Source: Porphyromonas endodontalis ATCC 35406
Lineage (GTDB): Bacteria > Bacteroidota > Bacteroidia > Bacteroidales > Porphyromonadaceae
Reading direction: 5' to 3'
Length of the DNA: 64,000 nt
Assembly: GCF_000174815.1 (NCBI RefSeq)
Contig: NZ_ACNN01000014.1
Location: forward strand, 1 to 64,000
The notes below the pieces were generated by a model. That model did not search any database. It was not told the DNA's origin and saw only the letters and a list, made by a program, of their open reading frames with translations. Of this stretch, positions 54,498 to 62,592 are shown in pieces. Numbering within the stretch: position 1 is the stretch's first letter; every line of letters starts with the position of its first letter. The position numbers and the translations under genes are program-made.

Positions 54498-57400
54498 ATG
54501 AAACTAAAACATTTAATGGGAGTACTACTAGTATTACTATTAGGCTCCGGAATCGCAAAAGCTCAGACAAAGTATGGCTTTTATATTTGTGGAGTAGAAG
54601 TCAACTCGGGAAACGTAAAGAAGCTAAATGAAATCGAGGGCGTCACCGTCGGGGCTGGCGGATATATCTCCTACTCACCTGAGACAAACACGCTAAGCAT
54701 CAAGGACGTCTCAATGCAGCCTGAAGAGGGAGAGAGTTGTCTACAGGTGTACTCAGCATACGAAAATCTGCCATTCACATTGCACCTTGAGGGAAAAATT
54801 CAGTTTAACGCCACTGATATTACAGCTTTTTGGACGAAATGTAATACACGTATTGAGGGAAGCGGTAAACTCTTCATAAGAACAACCTATCATGGGATCT
54901 TCGTAGATAACGGCGCTACTCTCGCGATCGAAGATTGCTCTCTCGAGATCGTCTCCGAGAGGGACGGAAATGGTCGTGCTGGCATCGACGGAAGATGGAA
55001 TACTCAAGCCAAATTAGTGATTAAGAATGCCAGTCTCTACGCCAAAGCATCTGGAAAAGAAGAGGGTCCTTATCCCTATGCTATCGGTGGGTTTGAGAGT
55101 ATCAGCATAGAGGGATCCGTAATAACTCAGCCGAGCAATGCGGAGATAGGCAGTTACACCTTCTCCTTCTATGGCGAATCTTACACAAAGCAGTTTATCA
55201 TGTCTGGGGATAAACCCGCCACAGAAGTGAGAATAGAAAAAAAAGTGATTCCTTATGAATTTAGTATTTGTGGAGTAGGAGTCAACTCGGAAAACGTAAA
55301 GAAGCTAAATGAAATCGAGGGAGTCACCGTCAGGGCTGGCGGACATATCTCCTACTCACCTGAGACTAACACGCTAAGCATCAAGGACGTCTCAATGCAG
55401 GCTGAAGAGGGAGAGAGGTGTCTATACGTGCACTCAGCATACAAAAATCTGCCATTCACATTGCACCTTGAGGGAGAAAATCAGTTTAACGCCACTGATA
55501 AGACAGCTTTTTGGACGAAATGTGATACACGTATTGAGGGAAGCGGGGAACTCTTTATAAGAACAAACTATTATGGGATCTTCGTATCTAACGACGCTAC
55601 TCTGACGATAGAAGATTGCTCTCTCGAGATCGTCTCCGAGACGAATGGAGAGGGTTATTCCGGAATTGACGGACTCTGGGATACTCAAGCCAAATTAGTG
55701 ATTAAGAATGCCAGTATCTACGCCAAAGCATCTGGAAAAGAAGAGGGTCCTTATCCCTATGCTATCGGTGGGTTTGAGAGTATCAGCATAGAGGGATCCG
55801 TAATAACTCAGCCGAGCAATGCGGAGATAGGCAGTTACACCTTCTACTCGGATGGCGCATCTTACACAAAGCAGTTCGTCATGTCTGGGGATAAACCCGC
55901 CACAGAAGTGCGGTTAGAAAAAGTGATTCCCTATGAATTTAGTATTTGTGGAGTAGAAATAGACTCAGGGAATGCGGACAAACTCGATAAAATCGAGGGC
56001 GTCTCCGTCGGGTATAACGGGCATATAACTTATTCGCATAAGGATAAGAAGCTAAGTCTCAAGGATGTCACGATACAAACTAGTGGCAATGTTAACTGTA
56101 TATACGTGGGCAATCATTCCGAAGAGAAGCCATTCATCTTGCACCTTGAGGGGGAAAATCAATTTAACTCTCCTAGCGAAACGACTCTCTATACGGCAAC
56201 AAATATGAGTATTGTAGGAAGCGGAAAACTTACTACCAAAACAATAGAATCGGGAATATTTGTAGATCTTAGCACCTCTCTGACGATAGAGGATTGCTCT
56301 ATCGTCACCATGCCAGAATCAGATGGGAGTGCTTATGCCGGGATTAACGCAGACTGGGGGTTTCAGTCCCGCTTGGTGATTAAGAATGCGAGTATCTATG
56401 CCAAAACTTCCGGTTCTTATAAAGATCCTGGCCCCTATGCTATCGGTGGGTTTGAGTCGATTAAATTGGAGGGTGTCACGATAACTCAGCCGCAAAACGC
56501 TGTGGTAGGCAATTACAGCTTCCAATGGGATGGCACATCTTACACAAAGAAGTTCGTCATGTCTGGGGATAAACCCACCACGGAGGTGAGAATAGAAAAA
56601 GTGATTCCCTATGAATTTAGTATTTGTGGAGTAGGAGTCAACTCGGGAAACGTGGACAAACTCGATAAAATCAAGGGCGTCACCGTCGGGGCTGGCGGAC
56701 ATATCTCCTACTCACCTGAGACTAACACGCTAAGCATCAAGAATGTATCGATGCAGGCTGAAGGAAAAAAGAACTCTCTACGCGTGTACTCAGCATACAA
56801 AAATCTGCCATTCACATTGCACCTTGAGGGAAAAAATCAGTTTAACTCCACTGATGAGACAGCTTTTTGGCCGGAATGTGATACACGTATTGAGGGAAGC
56901 GGTAAACTCCTTATAAGAGCAAACGATGAGTTTGGGATCTTCTCATCTAACGACGCTACTCTGACGATCGAAGATTGCTCTCTTGAGATCGTCTCCGAGA
57001 CGGACGGAGAGGGTTATGCCGGCATTAGCGGAAACTGGGGTACTCAAGCCAAATTAGTGATTAAGAATGCTAGTATCTACGCCAAAGCAACGGGTAGTGA
57101 TAATAGTGCTTGTCCCTATGCTATCGGTGGGTTTGAGAGTATCAGCATAGAGGGATCCGTAATAACTCAGCCGAGCAATGCGGGGATAGGTAGTTACACC
57201 TTCTACTCGGGTAGCACACCTTACACGATGCAGTTCGTCATGTCTGGGGATAAACCCACCAAAGAAGTGAAGATAATGAAGACGCTTGCTGTAGAAGAGG
57301 TAGATGTTGCCGACCTACGTGTTTATCCCAACCCTGCCACCCATTACGTACAGGTAGAGGGGGCAAAAGCAGGGGCATCCATCGCCCTATACAGCTTAGA

Positions 57401-57530
57401 GGGGATACGCTTGCTCGCTGCCGAGGCCAACGAAGCGGGAGCAGTAGAGCTTGACCTCACCACACTGCCCGCAGGCAACTATGTAGTAAAGGCGGGAGGG
57501 AAGCATTTGAAGCTATCTGTAAAACACTAA
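54498..57530 (+). CDS. Secreted four-repeat surface protein with type IX sorting domain
   Basis: A 1010-residue exported protein. Signal peptide MKLKHLMGVLLVLLLGSG to KAQ (1-23). Then four tandem repeats of ~226 residues starting at ~26, 253, 479 and 705, each opening Y-x-F-x-ICGV and ending SGDKPxxEV. Each has strands such as LTIEDCSLEIVS and LVIKNASIYAKA, suggestive of a beta-helix or beta-sandwich; no named domain was recognised. The last ~80 residues (LRVYPNPATHYVQVEGAKAG to LKLSVKH) are a type A type IX secretion sorting domain. Repeats 1, 2 and 4 are close; repeat 3 is most divergent. The ATG at 54498 is used; the frame begins upstream with TTG. Confidence 0.88.
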   Translation: MKLKHLMGVLLVLLLGSGIAKAQTKYGFYICGVEVNSGNVKKLNEIEGVTVGAGGYISYSPETNTLSIKDVSMQPEEGESCLQVYSAYENLPFTLHLEGKIQFNATDITAFWTKCNTRIEGSGKLFIRTTYHGIFVDNGATLAIEDCSLEIVSERDGNGRAGIDGRWNTQAKLVIKNASLYAKASGKEEGPYPYAIGGFESISIEGSVITQPSNAEIGSYTFSFYGESYTKQFIMSGDKPATEVRIEKKVIPYEFSICGVGVNSENVKKLNEIEGVTVRAGGHISYSPETNTLSIKDVSMQAEEGERCLYVHSAYKNLPFTLHLEGENQFNATDKTAFWTKCDTRIEGSGELFIRTNYYGIFVSNDATLTIEDCSLEIVSETNGEGYSGIDGLWDTQAKLVIKNASIYAKASGKEEGPYPYAIGGFESISIEGSVITQPSNAEIGSYTFYSDGASYTKQFVMSGDKPATEVRLEKVIPYEFSICGVEIDSGNADKLDKIEGVSVGYNGHITYSHKDKKLSLKDVTIQTSGNVNCIYVGNHSEEKPFILHLEGENQFNSPSETTLYTATNMSIVGSGKLTTKTIESGIFVDLSTSLTIEDCSIVTMPESDGSAYAGINADWGFQSRLVIKNASIYAKTSGSYKDPGPYAIGGFESIKLEGVTITQPQNAVVGNYSFQWDGTSYTKKFVMSGDKPTTEVRIEKVIPYEFSICGVGVNSGNVDKLDKIKGVTVGAGGHISYSPETNTLSIKNVSMQAEGKKNSLRVYSAYKNLPFTLHLEGKNQFNSTDETAFWPECDTRIEGSGKLLIRANDEFGIFSSNDATLTIEDCSLEIVSETDGEGYAGISGNWGTQAKLVIKNASIYAKATGSDNSACPYAIGGFESISIEGSVITQPSNAGIGSYTFYSGSTPYTMQFVMSGDKPTKEVKIMKTLAVEEVDVADLRVYPNPATHYVQVEGAKAGASIALYSLEGIRLLAAEANEAGAVELDLTTLPAGNYVVKAGGKHLKLSVKH
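54573..57290 (+). repeat. Four in-frame tandem repeats of ~680 bp
   Basis: Units begin at 54573, 55254, 55932 and 56610; lengths 681, 678 and 678 bases to the next unit, the last ending near 57290. Long stretches (for example around 55080-55140, 55758-55818 and 57116-57176) are identical at DNA level between units, implying recent duplication or gene conversion. Confidence 0.9.
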
Positions 57531-57578
57531 ACCCGTACTACTCCGTCCGATGCTCCGAGAGGAGCAACAGAATATATT

Positions 57579-57618
57579 GAGGGGATGTGCCGTGGCATAA
57601 AGACCAGCGCATCCCCTC
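57579..57618 (+). terminator. Hairpin after the tandem-repeat gene (possible terminator)
   Basis: 12-bp stem with one G-T pair at 57579-57590 / 57607-57618 and a 16-nt loop. The T-run is missing, so termination is uncertain. Confidence 0.5.
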
Positions 57619-57675
57619 GCCTATTCATTGGCGGGCAAGAGAGCAACTCTTCGGCAGCAATCTCCGCTCGACAAA

Positions 57676-57759
57676 TTGGAGATTATACTCAAAGATAAAG
57701 AACATACTCAAAACTATGATTGATAATCAGGTACTTACAGTTTGATGCGGGAACCCTGA
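57676..57759 (+). repeat. 51-bp upstream repeat, copy B (with interrupted left flank)
   Basis: 57709-57759 equals copy A at 48 of 51 positions. The left flank TTGGAGATTAT is set off by a 19-base insertion, which includes a duplicated ATACTCAAA. Copy B ends 34 bases before the -7 box of the BIG2 lipoprotein. Confidence 0.88.
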
Positions 57760-57792
57760 CAGAAAATGGATTCGCTTGTGCGAAAATAATAG

Positions 57793-57800
57793 TATCTTTG
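57793..57800 (+). promoter_or_regulatory. -7 element upstream of the BIG2 lipoprotein
   Basis: TATCTTTG, exact consensus; a TTG at 57776-57778 is spaced only 14 bases. Would give a leader of about 200 nt. Confidence 0.5.
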
Positions 57801-57821
57801 TCTCGTACTGGGAGCTACGCC

Positions 57822-57875
57822 ATGGACACAACGGTGAAAAATACTACGCAGCCCTCGTATACAAAAGAAGAGTAG
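57822..57875 (+). CDS. Possible 17-codon leader frame
   Basis: ATG to TAG frame encoding MDTTVKNTTQPSYTKEE inside the predicted leader of the BIG2 lipoprotein, 22 bases after its -7 box. No regulatory residues (such as runs of one amino acid) and no homology recognised, so it may be chance. Confidence 0.2.
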   Translation: MDTTVKNTTQPSYTKEE

Positions 57876-58006
57876 GAAGAAGAGTTTAATGCTCCAAGGA
57901 TTGATGTTCTCATCCTCTTTCCCTTGTATTCTCCCCTAGAGAGAGGATGGGATAATGGGAAAAAGACAAAATAGAAATAGACAAATCACTTAAAACTACA
58001 AGCACT

Positions 58007-58996
58007 ATGAACAAAATGAAAACATGGATGTCTCTATTGACTACCGTAGCTACGCTCGCTTTGATGAGTGTAGTTTGCTCCGGGTGTGACCCTAAGAATG
58101 GAGGTGGTAACGATCCGGATCCTAATGGCGCGACAGGAATTACCCTCAGTGCAACTGAGATGACCCTCATGGTCAATGAAACTAAACAACTCACGGCTGT
58201 ACTCAATGCCGAGGCTAAGGTCAAGTTTGTTACTTGGTCTTCGGACAACGAGAGAGTTGCTACCGTTATGCCCGATGGTACTGTAGCGGGGATCGCAGAG
58301 GGAAATGCAAAGATCACAGCTTCTGCCGGATCTGCTCGTGCCGTGTGCAAGGTACAAGTAAAAGGAGTGAAGAAGCTTGAGCCTCTTGAGGTTACAATGA
58401 CTGGGAAAATAGACCACGAAAAGCACACTCCCGGGCAAAGTGGCTCAGTAAGCTTCAATCGTTTCCCTGCCTCCGTTGCAGAGTTCATGCAGGTGCGTGA
58501 GAAAATAGGGAAGGAGCCTCAGGGTGCTGTAGCTTTGGAAATTATGGCGATGGAGATGTACCGTCGCAATCGCAGTGTTGGTACTGAGTGCCTTAAGTGG
58601 TGCAATACGTTTACCAATACGGGTGCCTGCCTAGATCGACTTAAAGAGATTTTTGGGACGGATATAAATTATGCTCGTCCCTATCAGATGGCTGCATTCT
58701 TAGAGGGAGCTACCCCCCAGAATGGTTATAAGCCGAACGAACCCTACACGGTAACAATTGATGTCCGTGAGAACAGACCCTACCAAGATTCGGGAATTTT
58801 CCAGACAAAGGTTCTTGCTTTTTGGATTCATTGCGGAGGTGGAAAGCCTGGTTCAAAGAAGGGGATTGAAGTACTCAAAACATTGAAAAAAGATGAAGTG
58901 AGCAAGGATCCATATTTTATTGTTTTCACTTGTCCCGATCTCTACTTCCAGGTGGAACCCATTAGTTTTTCCACTACTTTTGAAGGCCTGAAGTAA
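58007..58996 (+). CDS. BIG2-domain lipoprotein with a conserved C-terminal domain
   Basis: A 329-residue lipoprotein. The lipobox is VVCSGC (Cys27). Residues ~43-122 are a BIG2 Ig-like domain (GITLSATEMTLMVNETKQL, then TWSSDNERVAT and GIAEGNAKITA). The C-terminal ~200 residues (FPASVAEFMQVREKIGKEP, MEMYRRNRSVGTECLKW, NGYKPNEPYTVTIDV) look like a separate conserved domain of Bacteroidetes lipoproteins, possibly the DUF6935 group (name from memory, uncertain). Only the N-terminal plan is shared with the lipoprotein at 494. Single gene with terminator. Confidence 0.82.
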   Translation: MNKMKTWMSLLTTVATLALMSVVCSGCDPKNGGGNDPDPNGATGITLSATEMTLMVNETKQLTAVLNAEAKVKFVTWSSDNERVATVMPDGTVAGIAEGNAKITASAGSARAVCKVQVKGVKKLEPLEVTMTGKIDHEKHTPGQSGSVSFNRFPASVAEFMQVREKIGKEPQGAVALEIMAMEMYRRNRSVGTECLKWCNTFTNTGACLDRLKEIFGTDINYARPYQMAAFLEGATPQNGYKPNEPYTVTIDVRENRPYQDSGIFQTKVLAFWIHCGGGKPGSKKGIEVLKTLKKDEVSKDPYFIVFTCPDLYFQVEPISFSTTFEGLK

Positions 58997-59058
58997 GAAA
59001 TTATCACTCGAGGGGGAGGTTGAGAAAGTCTCTCCGGAGAGGGCGATTTTACTAGACG

Positions 59059-59107
59059 GGAAACCGAGAAGAGCGCTTCTTTTGCTCCTATCGGTTTCCT
59101 TTTTTTG
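59059..59107 (+). terminator. Terminator of the BIG2 lipoprotein gene
   Basis: 9-bp perfect stem GGAAACCGA / TCGGTTTCC (59059-59067, 59091-59099) and a run of seven T. Confidence 0.85.
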
Positions 59108-59134
59108 TCTCTTTCTGTACTTTTGTGTCCCAAG

Positions 59135-60025
59135 ATGAGATACAAACAATACACTTTTAGCTTGAGCCACGAGGCCCATGCTGCCGAGTGGGATGCCACG
59201 ATTTATCTTCCAATTCTGAGCCAAAGTTTGGCAGATATTGGCTTCGAAACGTTTGAGGAGTATCCCGAGGAGGGGCGTCTCGTGGGCTATGTGTGTGAAC
59301 GCTTTTTCTCCGCTCTCCCTAGCGAAGGCGTGTGGCATTTAGAGTATCTCCCCTTGTCTTTTACCTACACCTCTTCGGATTGTGCCAGTGAGAACTGGAA
59401 TAGCCGTTGGGAAGCGGAGAGTTTCACACCACTGGCTCTGGGCGAAGATCTGTATGTGCGAGCACCCTATCACGCCCCCTCGCCTTGTGCTGCACGGGAG
59501 TTGCTGCTAGAGCCGCGCTGTGCTTTTGGTAGCGGGGCACACCATACGACGCAGATGATGCTCTCCCTCCTCCTTGAGGAGCATTCGGCTCTTGCTCACG
59601 CACGTGTGCTGGATGTAGGCTGCGGTACCGGCGTCTTAGGGATTGCCGCAGCCCTCTTGGGAGCCGAGAGGGTTAGCTTTGTTGATATAGACGCTACGGC
59701 GGTAGAGAATGCTCGGCATAATGCAGAGTTGAATGGACTTAGGGTTCCCTGCTCCTTTTACGAAGGAATACTAGAAGAATTGGCGTTGGACACAGCCTCT
59801 TTTGATTGTCTTCTTGCCAATATCCACCGCAATATCATCCTGCACGACTTGCCCCGATATAAAACATTACTATCCCCCGGAGGGCTTTTGCTCGTGAGCG
59901 GATTTTACCAAGGAGAAGACGAACAAATCATCACCTCTGCCCTAGAGCGGATGGGCTTTGCTCTCAGGATGAGAAAAGAAAGTGGCGAATGGGTGGCTCT
60001 TTCTTTCACCTCCTTGTCTAACTAA
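59135..60025 (+). CDS. prmA: Ribosomal protein L11 methyltransferase
   Basis: SAM-dependent methylation of L11, 296 residues. SAM motif VLDVGCGTGVLGIAAALLG, then FVDIDATAVENARHN and the PrmA hallmark LANIHRNII in place of NPPY. FGSGAHHTTQMML aligns with the family. The frame begins at 59105 with TTG, but the ATG at 59135 (MRYKQYTF) is natural. A TACTTTTG at 59118-59125 sits only 10 bases upstream, so either the leader is very short or another promoter is used. Convergent with pepD. Confidence 0.92.
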   Translation: MRYKQYTFSLSHEAHAAEWDATIYLPILSQSLADIGFETFEEYPEEGRLVGYVCERFFSALPSEGVWHLEYLPLSFTYTSSDCASENWNSRWEAESFTPLALGEDLYVRAPYHAPSPCAARELLLEPRCAFGSGAHHTTQMMLSLLLEEHSALAHARVLDVGCGTGVLGIAAALLGAERVSFVDIDATAVENARHNAELNGLRVPCSFYEGILEELALDTASFDCLLANIHRNIILHDLPRYKTLLSPGGLLLVSGFYQGEDEQIITSALERMGFALRMRKESGEWVALSFTSLSN

Positions 60026-60034
60026 TGGAAATGA

Positions 60035-60070
60035 AAAAGCCCCACAGCAACAGAACATTGCTATGGGGCC
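60035..60070. terminator. Bidirectional terminator between prmA and pepD
   Basis: 12-bp stem with one mismatch, GCCCCACAGCAA / TTGCTATGGGGC (60039-60050, 60058-60069). The A-run on its left serves as the T-run for pepD. Confidence 0.8.
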
Positions 60071-60108
60071 CAGCGATTGGATTCAGGTGAAGAATCGCTC
60101 CCTAAAGT

Positions 60109-61566
60109 TTATGCTTCGGGGATATTTTTTAGTACCTCTACAAGATGACGCCAGAAAAGGTCTACCGTGGCGATCTCCATCTTTTCTACGGGAGAGTGAA
60201 CGTCGCGTAGCGTAGGACCAAACGAAACCATATCTAGGTAGGGGTATTTGCTGAGGAAGAGTCCGCACTCTAGCCCTGCATGGATCGCCTTAACGGCAGG
60301 TTCTTTGCCAAAGAGTTTCTTGTAGGCATCCACCGTAACCTTGAGGATGGGCGAATCTGTATTGGGGCTCCAACCGGGATAGCCGTCGCGTACTTCCACT
60401 TCGGCTCCGCTCAATTCGAATACAGCCTTCACCATATTACCAACATCCGTCTTGAGGGATTCGCTAGAGGAGCGTTGGCTCGTTTCTACGCGGATTACAC
60501 CCTCCTCTTTCATCTTGATAGAGGCGAGGTTGGTAGAGGTTTCTACAAGGCCTTCGATGCTGTGGCTCATGCCCATCACGCCGTGGGGGCAGCTGTAGAG
60601 ACCTAAGATAAGGCGACGAGTTGTATCGGCATCCACAACGTGTGTGGGAGCGTCGGCCGTATTTACCGTAATCTTAACGCTAGGATCTACGGCTTTTAGC
60701 TCCTGACGAACATCGCCATCAAGCTCATTGATGATCACGCTGAGAGCTTCTTTTTTATCCATAGGCACCCCGATTACAGCAGTTGCCTCGCGAGCGATGG
60801 CGTTGTGTAGGTTACCACCGTCGATGTGTGCAAGTACCATAGGCATCTTTTCGCGTACAGCGTAGAGTGCACGAGTGATGATCTTGGTAGCAGCGCCAAG
60901 CCCTACATGGATGTCACCGCCTGAGTGTCCTCCCTTGAGACCACTCACCTTGATGGTAGCATAGTAGTACTCTTGGGGAGCCTTCTCTTGGGTGTATTTG
61001 TAGTAGGCCATTGTACCCATACCTCCGGCGCAGCCGATAAACATTTCGCCTTCGTCTTCGCTATCGAGGTTTAGAAGGATGGTACCTTTTACGAATCCGG
61101 GAGCTAGGTTCATGGCTCCTGTCAATCCGGTTTCTTCGTCAACGGTGAAGAGACATTCGATAGAGCCATGCTCCAGTGTATCGTCTGTTAGTACCGCCAT
61201 TTCTGCAGCAACGCCTATTCCGTTGTCGGCGCCCAGTGTTGTACCATCGGCGCGCACCCAGTCTCCGTCGATAATTGTGCGGATGGGGTCGTTGTCGAAG
61301 TCGTGGATTGTATCGTTGTTTTTCTCACAAACCATATCCACGTGGCTCTGAAGAATTACCGTCTTGCGGTTTTCATAGCCTTTGGAGGCAGGTTTGCGAA
61401 TAACGATATTACCAGCGGCATCTTGGTCGTATTCTAGTTTGTGCTCCTCGGCAAATTTCTTAAGAAAAGCAAGGATCTTCTCTTCTTTTTTGCTCGGACG
61501 AGGCACTTGAGTGATTTGGTGGAAGTAGCCCCATATTGCAGAGGGCTTGAGTTCAGTGATGTTCAT
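60109..61566 (-). CDS. pepD: Aminoacyl-histidine dipeptidase (PepD)
   Basis: Cytosolic M20-family zinc dipeptidase that cleaves Xaa-His dipeptides and similar; 485 residues. Metal ligands: His in LQSHVDMVCEK, Asp in TLGADNGIG, catalytic Glu pair in TVDEETGLTG, Asp in LNLDSEDEGE, and the C-terminal His in IHAGLECGLF. The lid domain (~210-395) is intact. It faces away from the small membrane-protein gene, with overlapping divergent promoters. Fits peptide-based growth with the POT transporter. Confidence 0.95.
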   Translation of the reverse strand: MNITELKPSAIWGYFHQITQVPRPSKKEEKILAFLKKFAEEHKLEYDQDAAGNIVIRKPASKGYENRKTVILQSHVDMVCEKNNDTIHDFDNDPIRTIIDGDWVRADGTTLGADNGIGVAAEMAVLTDDTLEHGSIECLFTVDEETGLTGAMNLAPGFVKGTILLNLDSEDEGEMFIGCAGGMGTMAYYKYTQEKAPQEYYYATIKVSGLKGGHSGGDIHVGLGAATKIITRALYAVREKMPMVLAHIDGGNLHNAIAREATAVIGVPMDKKEALSVIINELDGDVRQELKAVDPSVKITVNTADAPTHVVDADTTRRLILGLYSCPHGVMGMSHSIEGLVETSTNLASIKMKEEGVIRVETSQRSSSESLKTDVGNMVKAVFELSGAEVEVRDGYPGWSPNTDSPILKVTVDAYKKLFGKEPAVKAIHAGLECGLFLSKYPYLDMVSFGPTLRDVHSPVEKMEIATVDLFWRHLVEVLKNIPEA

Positions 61567-61593
61567 AGCGTTTCTCTATGTTCTATTTATACT

Positions 61594-61614
61594 TATCTTT
61601 GTGCTACAAATATA
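61594..61614. promoter_or_regulatory. Divergent -7 elements for pepD and the small membrane protein
   Basis: Plus strand TATCTTTG at 61594-61601, minus strand TATATTTG at 61607-61614. Both are exact TAnnTTTG matches lying back to back; polymerase binding at one should exclude the other. Confidence 0.6.
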
Positions 61615-61621
61615 GAACAAA

Positions 61622-61840
61622 ATGCCGATAATACTGATAATTGCCCTCATAATCGTGCTCTTGGCAGTGCTTCTTTTGGGGGTTCGTGTCTTTTTTGTTC
61701 GTGGGGGCAAGTTCCCTAGTACGCACATAGAAGCAAATAAAGCGCTCAGGGAGAAGGGAATCCATTGTGCCAATAGTCAAATGGAGGCTGAGGCGCGCAG
61801 GAAGAATCTTTTCGACCGTATCGATACTGCTAATAAATAG
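61622..61840 (+). CDS. Small conserved membrane protein
   Basis: A 72-residue protein: one N-terminal transmembrane helix (residues 2-24, IILIIALIIVLLAVLLLGVRV) and a short cytoplasmic tail with a conserved GGKFPSTHIEANKALREKGI segment followed by a Cys and an acidic/basic end. This arrangement is common in Bacteroidetes small proteins of unknown function. The ATG lies 20 bases after the plus-strand -7 box. 25 bases before the OmpH-like lipoprotein, so probably co-transcribed. Confidence 0.72.
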   Translation: MPIILIIALIIVLLAVLLLGVRVFFVRGGKFPSTHIEANKALREKGIHCANSQMEAEARRKNLFDRIDTANK

Positions 61841-61865
61841 GAAAAAGATAGAATAGACAATCCTC

Positions 61866-62501
61866 ATGCAATCATTCAAACAAGCCCTAGTGGCCTCTTT
61901 TGTAGCTCTTGCAATACTCGCATTGGGTACTGCGTGTCAAAGTACCAATAGTACTACCAACGTGTCCGATTCTTTGGCTTCTCCATCATCAAATGGACTC
62001 AAAATTGCCTATGTAGAGCTAGACTCTGTGCTCAATAACTACGAGCAGTACACCGAGATGAAGGCTACGCTTGAGAAGAAGAGCAACGATAGTCGTGCTT
62101 CGCTCTCGGCTAAGATGAATAATCTACAGCGTGCCGGAGCCAGCTTCCAGCAGAAGTTGCAAAGCAATCAATTCGCCACTCGCGAAGCTGCCGAAGCAGA
62201 GCAAGCTCGCCTGATGAAGATGCAACAGGAGTTGGAATCCCTCAACGCAAGCCTCACCGAGCAACTCATGAAGGAGCAGGAAGCTGCCGAAGAAAAGCTT
62301 TACAAGGCCATCAAAGAGGAAATCGCCAAGATGAATAAAGACTGGGGATTCGACTTGATCCTTTCTAACGTAAAGGCCGATAATATCCTCTATGCAGCCG
62401 ATGGACTTGATATTACCGGACGTGTAATTGAGGAGCTTAACAAGGCCTATAAAAAGGAGGCTCCGGAGGCAACCCCCAAAAAAGAAGAGGCAAAGAAATA
62501 G
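61866..62501 (+). CDS. OmpH/Skp-family lipoprotein
   Basis: A 211-residue periplasmic chaperone-like protein. Lipobox LGTAC (Cys24) marks it as a lipoprotein, unlike soluble Skp. After a Ser/Thr-rich linker, residues ~45-195 match the OmpH family: KIAYVELDSVLNNYEQYTEM, then long alpha-helical coiled-coil arms (LQSNQFATREAAEAEQARLM), and the C-terminal strand LILSNVKADNILYAADGLDIT. Skp relatives escort unfolded outer-membrane proteins. Lys-rich end. Confidence 0.88.
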   Translation: MQSFKQALVASFVALAILALGTACQSTNSTTNVSDSLASPSSNGLKIAYVELDSVLNNYEQYTEMKATLEKKSNDSRASLSAKMNNLQRAGASFQQKLQSNQFATREAAEAEQARLMKMQQELESLNASLTEQLMKEQEAAEEKLYKAIKEEIAKMNKDWGFDLILSNVKADNILYAADGLDITGRVIEELNKAYKKEAPEATPKKEEAKK

Positions 62502-62592
62502 GAGTTTCTTTCCTGCTCCCGAGCTCTTTGTGCATTGAGCTCCTTTTCCCTCCTCCCTCACCGAAATATCCTCTTAACTCGCATTATTAAGT

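Larger units (their letters stand above)
57531..58006. other. Regulatory region between repeat protein and BIG2 lipoprotein
   Basis: About 475 bases: hairpin GAGGGGATGTGC / GCGCATCCCCTC (57579-57590, 57607-57618) without a T-run, 51-bp repeat copy B (57709-57759), a -7 box (57793-57800), a 17-codon ATG frame (57822-57875), and a long leader to 58007. Confidence 0.6.

Noticed and set aside
54498-57530. Phase-variable homopolymer control of the repeat protein
   Set aside because: No long homopolymer or short tandem repeat in the promoter or early coding region; only the short A-run near 55240 is present and all four repeats stay in frame.
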